From: Bryopsis sp. KO-2023
Taxonomy: Eukaryota > Chlorophyta > Ulvophyceae > Bryopsidales > Bryopsidaceae
Reading direction: 5' to 3'
Assembly (NCBI GenBank): GCA_030272585.1
Contig: BSYQ01000006.1
Coordinates: forward strand, 1,389,001-1,453,000
Length of the DNA stretch: 64,000 nucleotides
Part shown: positions 37,201-47,260 of the stretch, piece after piece
Layout of the letters: each line of letters starts with the position of its first letter
Position numbering within the stretch: the first letter of the stretch is position 1
Notes under the pieces: generated by a model
What the model was told of the DNA's origin: nothing
What the model saw: the letters and a program-made list of their open reading frames with translations, nothing else
Databases searched by the model: none
Made by a program: the position numbers and the translations under genes

Positions 37201-40200
37201 CCCCCCCATCCGAATTGGTTAAGTTGCCAATAGCAGTGTTTCCTTCAAATGATGATGCCGTGATGTTCAGGGTTGCTTCCTCCAAGTCATCACTCTTCAA
37301 GCCAAAAAATGAAATGAATCATTTTCAGTGATCAATCCGTCTGCCACATGTGTTCCATCAAACACAAGCCCGAATTGCTAGCCTTGGAAATGAAAGTGAA
37401 CTTTCCAGAGAACTGAAAATAAATGAAAAAACAAAAAAACACCCCGAACTATGTATCCAATGGGACCTGACATGGAAAAAGGTTCCTCCATGAGGAAAAC
37501 AATATTTTACATGTTCCAAATTTGTCTTCCATGGATTTAAATTAAAAAATTGTAGACACTTCTTACTGCAAGGTACAGCGCCCCGCCTCGTTTGGCTCGA
37601 TTTTTGATAAAGCTGGATTCCACAATTGACGTATCAGCCACCCGAAACAAATAAACTCCGCCTCCTTTTGTCGCGGTTGATTTGTTTCCCATCTCCGAAG
37701 CATATTCCTGCAAGGCGTTCATATAGCTGATATGACTCATTTGGCTTTCTTTTTTTTTTAACTATTTGCCATTTTTCTGAATCTAATGCACAAGAGTAAT
37801 CAATTCCAAGAAACTGGCATCTTGGAAATGCAAAGTTCCTTTAGAAAGCTTCCAAAAACTATAAGCAAGCAAATATTAGTTTGCCTTTCAAAAGACCTGG
37901 GCCTAATGGTTTGATTGGTTGCGTGCGGCCAGGCTTACCTCAGTGGGTATATTCAGATCAATATTTGCCACAATAGGCAAATAGTTTTTCAGAAAAGAAG
38001 AGCCAGAAAGCTTCAATGAAGCAATCTCCCAACCATAAACAGCACCTCCAGCCACACCAGCATGGTTGGTTTTAAAAATCGATTCATCAATGGAACACTT
38101 CAAATTTTCTCCAAACAGAGCCAATGCCCCTCCATCCGAATGGGTTGAGTTTCCAATAGCAGTGTTTCCTTCAAATGATGATGCAGTGATGTTCAGGGTT
38201 GCTTCATCCAAGTCATCACTCTTCATCAAAATAAAAGAAATCAATCATTGCCAATCTAATGGATTGGCTTTGTAACGACCAATCCATCAGATGCAAGTAA
38301 AATAATTAATGCTTGAATTTCTGGAGCTCAGGCAAGGATGGTGTGGAAAATAGAGCAGGGGGCAACTAGTAAACGCCAAAACTTGGGTAGTCCAATGAAA
38401 AAGTGGAATTGAATTTAGGTTTGGAGCTGATAACATTGGAAATTCACCAAAAACCATTCTCACCCCTTTCTCACCCCGCTACAACTTATTCCAGCATTTA
38501 AAATCATGGCAAAAAAATTATTTGAATGAATAACTTTTTTGAGAAATTTTCATAAATCTAACGCATCAAAGACAAGATCCATGGTCTGCTTACATTCAGA
38601 AGTAGGCCACCGCCTCTTTTGGCAACGTTTTCGATAAACTTGACCTCAGAAATGATGACTTGACGGACCATTTCAGCATACACTCCCCCTCCTCTTTCAC
38701 GGTTACATGTACAGGTATATGGATCTTTTGTTTTCGCAGCAGAACCCTGCAATGGAAACTATCAGATGCATTATATCATTAAAAAAACCTAAGATTCACA
38801 TTCACGTCCCCCCACCTACTTCATCGTCTCCCCTAAAAAGAGAAAATAAAAATTGATAGTATTGTTAAGAAAGCCTTTTTCTGGCCTGATTTGTTTGCAA
38901 TTTTCAATAAACCACGATCCACGAGAGGATCCAAAAATCCCAAAAATCCAACCTTGGCTCCCTGTGGATATACAGGCATTCAAACCTGCCTTGGATTATT
39001 GATTGTGATTTGTCTTACCTCAGCAGGTAAATTCAGAGTACCATTGGATACACCCGGACCACAAATGTTTTGCAGAAAAGAAGAGCCAGAAAGCGTCAAT
39101 GAAGAAATCCCCCGACTGAAAACAGCACCCCCATCCACACCAGCATGATTGGTTTTAAAAATCGATTCATCAATGGAACACTTCAAATTTTCTCCAAACA
39201 GAGCCAGTCCTCCTCCATCTGAAAGGGTTGAGTTTCCAATAGCAGTGTTTCCTTCAAATGATGATGCCGTGATGTTCAGGGTTGCTTTCTCCAAGTCATC
39301 ACTCTTGCAGGCAAAGGAAGAAAGAAATGAATCATTGTCAGTGATCAATCCGTCTGCCACAAATGTTTCATAAAAAAACAAGGCCCGAATTGTTTGCCTC
39401 AGAAATGAAAGTGAACTGTAAACAAATTACACACACATAAAATATCACCCCCCACAAGCAAGTGGTGGCAAGTGGGGGGTCATTATATCTTCTTTACTTA
39501 GAAGATATAATCCTCCATGAGGAAAAACAATCTTTAACATGGTCAAACTTTGTCTTCCACAGAGTTTAAATGCAAAAAATTGTAGCGATCCTACTGTCAG
39601 AAACAGCGCCCCGCCTCTTTTGGCTCGGTTTTTGACAAAGCTGGATTCCACAACTGAGGTGTCAGCCACTCGAAACAAATAAACTCCACCTCCTTTTGTC
39701 AGACTAGAGTTGTTTCCCATCTCCGAAGTTGAACTCTGCAAGGGGTTCACATAGCATATATGACTCATTTGCTTTTGGGTTGAAACTGGATGCCATTTTT
39801 CCAGATATAATTGACGAGGACAACCATTCCCAGGAAACTGGCAACCCAGAATCCAACTTGTCATTGGAAAGGTACAAAAGAAATGCGAAAGATTTGATGG
39901 ATTCTTGACTGCAATCAGGCTTACCTCACTGGGTATACCCAGGGTATCATTTTCCCCACAAATGTTTTCCGGAAAAGAAGAGCCAAAGAGAGTCAATGAA
40001 GAAATCTCCAAGCCATAAACAGCACCTCCAGCCACACCAGCATGGTTGGTTTTAAAAATGGATTCATCAATGGAACACTTCAAATTTTCTCCAAACAGAG
40101 CCAATGCCCCTCCATCCGAATGGGTTGAGTTTCCAATAGCAGTGTTTCCTTCAAATGATGATGCAGTGATGTTCAGGGTTGCTTCAAGTAAAAGTATGAG

Positions 40201-42754
40201 TTAGATTTCTGGAACTTGGGCAAACATGGCTTCTAAATGAACTTTTTTTTTGGAAAAAAAAAGACAAGAGGGGTTAGGAAATGCCAAAACTTGGGCAAGC
40301 CGAGTGAAAATACAATTTAAATTGAAGTTTAGAGCACGAACTTATTCCAGCATTCAAAATAAATCAAAAAATATCCAAAAAATCCAAAAATATTTGATGA
40401 ATTAAACAAATTCCAACAAATTCCTATTAGAAATTTTCATAAATCTAATGCATCAAAAACAAGATCCATGGTCTACTTACATCCATAAGTAGCCCACCGC
40501 CTCTGTTGGCAAAGTTTTCGATAAATTTGACCTCAAAAATATGGACTTGAGGGACCTTGAAAACATACACTCCCCCTCCTCGTGTAAGGTCTTTTGTGTT
40601 TTTGGATTCCGCAGTCTGACCCTGAAGATCACATGGCTTTAATGTTGCAACATTCCTCAGAACGAAAACCGCATATACATCTGCGATAAAACAAAGACTA
40701 TCAGAGGGGCACCAGGGTGCTTGTTAAAAACACCAAGAAACCATGTTCATCAATCAACCACTTCCTCAAATTGTGAACAATATTTCTAGCAACCCTCACC
40801 TTCCTTTTTTTCTGGTCATTGAAGTGACCCACACGGTTTCCAAGAAATCTTGAGGTCACGATGTTCATTTCTTTTGATCCATTGACTAATATAGCCCCTC
40901 CAAGCACTCCAGCTTGGTTTTCAACAAAATTGCAGTCGTTCACTGTGGTCTCTGTTCCACGAACATACATAGCCCCTCCAATCACTCCAGCTTGGTTTTC
41001 AACAAAATTGCAGTCGTTCATTGTGGTCTCTGTTCCGTTAGAAACAATAGCGAGTGCACCCCCCAGTGGTAGAGAACCTCCAAGACTACCGTCTGCATGA
41101 TTCCTCATAAAATTACATCCAATCAATTCCAGGCCGGCCATGTTGGGGAGAAAGCTCTGAAAACAAGACACACCACAAGGAGCATTGCAAATTTAGATGT
41201 TCACACTCATAGGAACAAAGCAAATCCAAACTGTTTCCTCAAAGACTACTACATTTATTTAAAAAAATTACCTCGAAATAGATGGCGCCACCCTGGAAAG
41301 CAAAATTTCTTGTGAAATTATTACTTTGACTAGACAGTTCAGTTCCATTGATCGCATTGATGGCACCTCCATCGTTGACTGCTGAATTGTTGAGAAAGGT
41401 TGATCCAAAGATATCCACATTCAATTTCGGTCCAAGGAAAGCTATCCCTCCTCCTGTTCTCCAATTGCGGTCATTCTTATACTCGCCATAAACTCGATTT
41501 CCACTGAACGTGACAGCCTTTATGTTGACTTCAGACTCCTTCTCACCCTAACATCGAATCACATGCACTTGTATTAGTGTATTACCTTTGCAAAAAAAAA
41601 AGGCAACCGATAATTTTGAAGTGCTTGTGTTTGCTTACACACCGCAGCAAAGATTGCCCCTCCGTCATCAAAGGCCAGGTTTCCAATGAAGTCAGAATTT
41701 GACAAGGTCAGATTCGAGTTGTGCACGTAAATTGCTCCGCCTTGTTCAGAGGCATGGTTGTTTTCGAATAAAGAGTCCGCAACATCCACCACAGATGCAT
41801 CTTCTAAAGACATTGCACCACCATAAACCGCTGTGCTGTTCATTACCCTGGTATTCTCCATCCGGATGGTGGAATTAAATGCTGAAATGCATGCAGATCC
41901 AATAGTGTTTGAATTGTTTTCGAACAGTATGTCCCCCAAAGTCACATTTTGAGATTCTTTTACTCTTAGCAACCCTGATGCACTGTCCAGGTTGCACCCA
42001 ACAAAGGAGAACCCAGCAAGCAGCACATCATGGGACCTGGAAGAAAGAACATGATGGTCAACAGTTGGCTTCCAACTTCAATCAGATGGATATGATAATA
42101 GACACATGGAAAAATATTGCTTACTTTCCTCACCTGTCACCCTGATTTCTTCATGTTAAAAAGAAATCCCCCCCCATCAGATTCAGCCACATTCAATTCC
42201 AAAATCAAGGTAAACCTGTCGTCTACAGCATCTGTGGAAGCAATGCATGATTATGCAGTTTCCTAATGCAAACAAAAATCGTACCATCCCTCACTTTGTT
42301 ATGTCAATGATTGGCTGCGTGGTGTCGTTCAGACAGCGGATGGAGGTCCGCGATCCTTCGATTGAAACAGATCGGTTGATTTCAAGGGTGTCGTCGAGCC
42401 TCAATTCTGGAGAGGTGAATCGGACGGATGCGCGTTCAGGCACACAGTCCAAAACGTGCTGAACGCCTCCACCGATGGTCGCCAGTGCATCAGCATCCAC
42501 AAGTATCGAATCAGCAGATCGTGGAAGCGTTCGCACGTCCTCGCATCGCGCAGCCGTCTCGTCTGGAAAAAAAAGCAGGGGCTGCTGTTTCAGGCATCAA
42601 CACTGGTGCGGTACAAACTCAACGCATGTAAGCCGCATTTGCGATTGCGGAAACCTTATGGGACCCTTGTAAACAAGCAAGTGATTTGGTCACCCTGATC
42701 TTCTTTGGCCCCAGCGGCGGCCAGCAGCACAAGCAACAGAAATTCGCTCCACAT
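31284..42754 (-). CDS. Giant Pmp-repeat membrane protein, right copy (22 usable exons)
   Basis: Exons in transcript order: 42754-42694, 42562-42295, 42036-41643, 41547-41272, 41156-40800, 40621-40481, 39735-39595, 39303-39019, 38746-38594, 38220-37939, 37707-37567, 37294-37019, 36761-36573, 36284-35910, 35737-35576, 35420-35259, 35126-34289, 34204-33189, 33093-32731, 32653-32563, 32428-32188, 32094-31284; 2340 residues with no internal stop. Organisation is as in the left copy: signal peptide, Pmp repeats, Cys-rich part, multi-pass C-terminus. The last domain has several helices (LTWLVGFPFLVLIAFGFPGW; MALFVMFVSIIL) and ends in a basic tail. Differences: an extra exon with tandem 25-residue units (exon 5), one cassette exon with a lost 5' end (39925-40191, skipped here), and a doubled 3' splice site at exon 13 of this list. 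It appears to be the intact copy. Confidence 0.85.
39925..40191 (-). pseudogene. 5'-truncated A-type cassette exon in the right Pmp-like gene
   Basis: The exon body and donor (GAG then GTAAGC) match the other A-type exons. The first codons and the usual acceptor (TTGAAG before AGTGATGA) are gone, and an unrelated sequence runs directly into GAAGCAACCCTG. The nearest AG would put the exon in a frame that meets TGA at once. The upstream and downstream exons are phase 0, so leaving this one out preserves the frame. Confidence 0.65.
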
Positions 42755-42805
42755 TCAAGCTGGAGCGACTGGAAAGGCTGCTCCGCGAAGCGTTACGGAT
42801 ATTGG

Positions 42806-44687
42806 CTGTTCAGAGTCGGCGAATTCCGTTCCTGGAGAAGACGAGGGCGGTCGGGAAGTGGGACATTTCCCAACGGGGGGGCGAAGAGTTGAGAGAGAGC
42901 TCGCTTTTTTTGCGGTTCGTTCCCGAGGCATCGCCCAGAGTGAAGCTGACACTGGCGTCTCAGATCCAATGTTGGACCCTTGTCGAGTGCCTGCTGCGCA
43001 AGATAGAGTCCCGATGTAAGCGCAGAAAAATGTTTAATTGCTTTTCCTTCCACAAAAATTCTACTGCGGCAGCAGTGTTGAAACTTTGAGGAGAAATTGT
43101 CAACCAGCCATTTCCTGGCCCCAGTGTCCCCACTGGGGGTTTGTGTGGGGTGGGGTCTGAGCTGTTTAAAATTGTGGAACCTGTTTGGAGAGGGGTGGTG
43201 GAAGTGGAGGGAAGTTCCCCATTGAACCTGAGCAGTTCGCCCAGTTGAGATTCTGTGTAGGTTCCACAATATCCACACCGCAGGCATGCTATTCCTGTTC
43301 AACGATTTGCCTCGATCGAGTTTGTGGATTTCTGGTAGCAAGATTTCAGAGAAATCATGTTGCCATAAGTCCAGTCCCGACACATACCTGCGCCAGTTTT
43401 GTGATATATTTATCAGACATGAGGGTGGTCGGCGCACAGTTCAGCAATTGAGACTGGTAGGCTTCCCTCAAGAACTCCAGCCCACTCAACAACACCGCCC
43501 TCAGTTGACAGCAAAACATCAAAACTTCCCCTCCCAATTCCTCCCCACCCTTAATCAGCAAACATACGATTCACATCTTCCCATTCCCAAAACGAGATCC
43601 ACGCTCGTTCGAGTCATCGTCTCGTTATCCGTTTTGTTACACACCATCAATTGACACCGTTTGGGTGCATGGGGCAAAGAGGTGCTTGCAACTCTCTGGG
43701 CTGTAACCTTCAGCAAAGAGAAGTTCCAGGCAGGAATAAAAAGACGCAAAGAGAAAGTTGTGTCACAGCATTGTCTCCACACTGGTGCGGCCTGCAGATT
43801 GTGGGAAGTGGATGTTTTTCGGAGGCGCGGGTGTGTGTGCACAGCAAACTGTGTCGATCGATCTCCCGCACTTGGAAGAGCATCTGGACAAACTTGGAGC
43901 GGCGGTTCGGGGTACAAATACTCGTTTCGTTGCTGTGGCTGCTGGAGAACATCATTTTTGGTGGTGGTGGTGGTGGTTGCGAAAATCATCCTTTCGCCAG
44001 CCGGTTGCGTTTTGGTTTATCGATTATCTCTTCTCTTTGGCGATGAGAGAATGCTAGGAAACGTCCCAAAGCCAGGTGGCGGCGAGCTTTATTTCAATAC
44101 ACACGCAAAAAACGAGCACAGAAGCATCGGAATCGGACAAAAAGCCAAACGAAAACAAAAACTCGAGACACGCCCACCCTCTGCCTCGCATCCCCCCACG
44201 TGTGGGCCGGTGCCCACTGTCGACACCCTAGTACACTCTCAGCAGTCGTGAGACACCTCCAGGGAGGGCCCTTTTTGTGCTCACGAGTGCTTCATCAAGT
44301 GTACACTATTAAAGGGGTATTGGACCAAGTCGTGTAAATGGGTTGGGCCAAAAAGTCGACAGAGGCGACACAAGCGTTTGTCACTTCTTACTTCGCTTGC
44401 GTGGCGCGTTCTGTGGCTGCAAATCGCCCCACGTGTTGCGACCCCTTGAGCTCCAACGTTGAGCGCGATCACTTCCAAGAGCCTAGAACCTCGAATCTGA
44501 CTGATCTAGTGACCATGTCCGACACGGTTTGTCGAGTGCCTTTGGCCTCGTTCTTGCAGCCTTTGAAAGGAATGCCAGTTTGATGTGGATCCCAATGCAC
44601 TGATGAAGTTTCGAAAACGCCCGTTTAGAAACGGAAAGCAGAAACAAACGAACATCGAAAACACAAAAAACACAGGCAACATCAAAC
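42806..44687. other. 5' flank of the right Pmp-like gene, containing direct repeat A copy 2
   Basis: 42806-43253 is unique to this side and should contain the right gene's promoter. 43254-44528 is the second copy of direct repeat A, with a GGT microsatellite (about 43960-43978). No supported exon. Confidence 0.5.
43254..44528 (+). repeat. Direct repeat A, copy 2
   Basis: Same orientation as 29517-30672 and sharing both boundaries, with several small indels making it about 120 bases longer. Together the copies bracket the right Pmp-like gene. They have the size of LTRs and start with TG, but no reverse transcriptase, integrase or primer-binding site lies just inside them. A segmental-duplication origin is at least as likely. 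Confidence 0.8.
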
Positions 44688-44981
44688 ATGAGTATCATGA
44701 GCCATCCTCTGCCAAATGGTGTGACTGACTGGTTTCTTGTGTGGTGGGAAGAAGCTTTGGTAAATCGAGAGAAAGGGGTGGAAATCGAACCTGGAATGGA
44801 TTTTGATGTTAAAATTCACACAAAGAAGAGCCGGGTGTGCTTTCTTTTGTTCATGGTCTGGGGATCGCTTGCTTTTAGCACAGGTTTCCTGTGGTACCTC
44901 GGCCAATTAGCCCCCCCCTCCATCAGAATTTCATCGCCTCTTTTTTCCAAGGTAATTTTCCATCACCAAAAAACACGATGA
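44688..44981 (+). CDS. Putative small single-TM protein or first exon of a type II membrane protein
   Basis: Open frame of 97 codons from ATG at 44688. The soluble N-terminal part (WFLVWWEEALVNREKGVEIE) leads to KIHTKKSR, then one hydrophobic helix (VCFLLFMVWGSLAFSTGFLW). A basic cluster just before the helix suggests a signal anchor. A donor-like AAGGTAATT near 44951 would end it as an exon, but I see no partner exon before the convergent lectin gene at 45389. Family not recognised. Its upstream side is the direct repeat. Confidence 0.3.
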   Translation: MSIMSHPLPNGVTDWFLVWWEEALVNREKGVEIEPGMDFDVKIHTKKSRVCFLLFMVWGSLAFSTGFLWYLGQLAPPSIRISSPLFSKVIFHHQKTR

Positions 44982-45388
44982 CTAATGAAAGCGACTCAAA
45001 TACATGTTTTTCTTGATGAAAAACAAAATATTTCATCAAGTCCGAACGAACAACATTTTCTTACATCGAAGAAATTGGTTCAATTAATTTCCAAAATAAA
45101 GATAAAATTTAGAGTATCAAAATAAAATTACACGCAAAAATGAAGTCGAAATCAAATATTCTCCATTCGGAGTTGGAAGGCAAGACGGGGCTGACGCTTG
45201 CCTCAGTATTTCCACCTCCTAACACCTGCAAAACGAAAAACACCAAACAGAACAAACTCTCAATCAGAAGTTACTCCCACGTGACTTCCACATCAAAAAT
45301 TCCCCATTTCCTATTCAACCCTTTCAACCCAACGTTGGAAACGATGACGCAGTGGTTGACGGCTGCTGCTTACGAAGACCACCTACTT

Positions 45389-46334
45389 TCAGAGGAGCAT
45401 TCTGTAGGTCTGGGCGGAGGCAGCGACCATGGCGTAGACCTGGACCTCGCAGAGAGTCAAGTACTCGGTATCGAAGATCTTGATGTTCACGTAACGACCA
45501 ACCATAGGGCACGAGTAACTTCTGGTCTCACCCGGACCCATCTTCTGTCCTGTGGCGCACCACTCATTCGGGTTGGAGCCCTGCTCGCTACCGACCTTGA
45601 TCTCGAAGTTGTGGAGGCGTTCCGAGCAGCAGTCGCCACGGTTGGTGATGACGACTTTCGTGATCTGGTAGGTGGCGCCCAGGTCAACTTGCCACCACGG
45701 GTTCTTCGTCTTCTTCGTGTGAGTGCAGGATTCCGAGGAGTAGCTCGTATCCGTATTGCCATCCACTGCCCGCTCTGGCTTACCCGAGAAGTCGATCGAA
45801 GACTGCTTGACCGGCTTGCCCTGGCTCACCAACTTCTCGACTGCTGTGGAAGCGGAGCACGCGCCGCCGTTCTGGAGAGCATACTCTTCGCCACCACAGC
45901 AACCCACCACATTCTTGTGATACCCGCTGTAGGCTGCGTTACCGTTGTATCCAGCCGCGCGGTTCTTCTTCAAACAGCCACTGAAACCGGATCCATTTGG
46001 ACCGAAAGAGAACCCATCGCAACCCTTGTTTGCCAGACACTCTGCCTTTGCTTGGTCCAAGCTTCCCCACTGGGTGCACTTGATATTGCCAGCCTTTCCA
46101 TTGGAGGCCTCAAGGTAGCCCTTTGGGATCTTGAAGAAGTCGCACGTTGGCAGGTCAGCCGCACCTGGAAGGCATACACACGAAACTATGGGTTCCAAAA
46201 AACGACGCTCGCATATCGAACGGACGGTCTAACCACTCTTATCGAAAAACAATCCTGCCGCAGCCCCAGTATCCATTGCTCTCACCAGTACAGATGGCGA
46301 GCGCAGCCAAAATGCAGATGACGGTAGGAGTCAT
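45389..46334 (-). CDS. Secreted PAN/apple-like plus F5/8C (discoidin/fucolectin) protein
   Basis: Exon 1 is 46334-46286 and exon 2 is 46164-45389, 274 residues. Exon 1 encodes a signal peptide (MTPTVICILAALAICTG). Residues about 28-105 form a PAN/WSC-like Cys module (QAKAECLANKGCDGFSFGPN). Residues about 120-262 form an F5/8 type C domain with the usual landmarks: AVDGNTDTSYSS, WWQVDLGATYQITKVVI, NRGDCC, GRYVNIKI and the closing LTLCEVQVYA. The NRGDCC/ERLHNFEI pattern is that of fucolectin (FTP-type) lectins, so an extracellular sugar-binding role, perhaps in wall, matrix or prey/symbiont recognition, is likely. The gene is clearly GC-richer than its flanks. A 393-codon ORF on the opposite strand is its shadow. 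Confidence 0.85.
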
Positions 46335-47260
46335 TGTGGAAATCGACGTGGATGGAATTGTTACGTCTCCGTATCAAACCCAACAGGAATGCTCAGTACA
46401 GAAGGTGCAGGGATGGATGGTTAGTTGTGCACGGAGCGTCTTATTTGTACCTACAAAGTGCAGTCAGAATCTTGAATCTCTTTGCGCAAGTGTCCGACAT
46501 AACACCACTTTTTAACATCTCGCCTTTGTCACCAGCCCTGCTGGATTCTATTCGTGAGCGTTACTATTTTGGTTTTCAATGTTCATTGGATGGGAGTGTG
46601 CAATGGTGTTTTCTTTTCCTTTCTCCACAGAATGAAATGTAGATGCCAGTCGGCGTTTCATTCTTTGGCAGAACATGCTTAATCTCAAGAGCTTTTCCCA
46701 CAACACAATATGGTCAGACAAAAAAAGATTCATGTGAAACTTTTTCCACATGCATTCTTAAAGTTGCACATTCCAGGCTATGATTCATCAGCATCCATTG
46801 AAAACACAAGATCAGTCAATTGCTAACTAGTGCCTTCTGGCACACACTTTAACTGCACAAATAATATCGAGAACTTGTTTTGACAGGGGAAAAAATAGTG
46901 CTGAGGGGAAAAAATAGTGCTGGCACACGTGAGCTTCTGGAGAGTTCCACAACTTGGTCGATTCATGGACATCTTGGACCTTACATATTTCAAAATTATC
47001 TTGATGTGACAATGCCTTAGACAGCCCCTTCAACCCTCCGTACTGAACAGTCCTCTAATCTATTTTTATAGCTACAGTTCGAAATAATCTGCCGAGAAGT
47101 CAAAAGAGTATACCACAGAATCCTGCAAAGGGACCCCCCACACTGCCAAAGGGTTCATTCGTTTGTGAAGTCTTGCTTCAGATTCATTCGTGATTCGATT
47201 AGCTATCCATATCCCAACACAAAGAATGACGATCGCTTCTTCCAGCCAAAAAACACTCAA
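46335..47260. other. Intergenic region
   Basis: Promoter side of the lectin gene and 3' flank of the prohead-protease-like gene. A minus-strand open stretch near 46827-47033 has no splice support or family resemblance. Short tandem GGGGAAAAAATAGTGCT copies lie at about 46887-46921. Nothing else seen. Confidence 0.45.

Larger units (their letters stand above)
30687..42805 (-). repeat. Right arm of large inverted duplication
   Basis: Reverse-complement partner of 1345-14932. It includes the whole right Pmp-like gene, its 3' UTR and about 600 bases of downstream flank. Its inner end touches direct repeat A copy 1. Its outer end (42805) stops about 450 bases short of copy 2. Confidence 0.85.

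Noticed and set aside
42793..43437. 214-codon minus-strand ORF upstream of the right Pmp-like gene
   Set aside because: It runs from unique promoter-side DNA into direct repeat A, with no conserved reading in the other copy beyond the repeat and no domain.
45140..46321. 393-codon plus-strand ORF
   Set aside because: It lies antisense to the lectin gene, whose domains are unmistakable. The long opposite frame follows from the high GC third positions of that gene.
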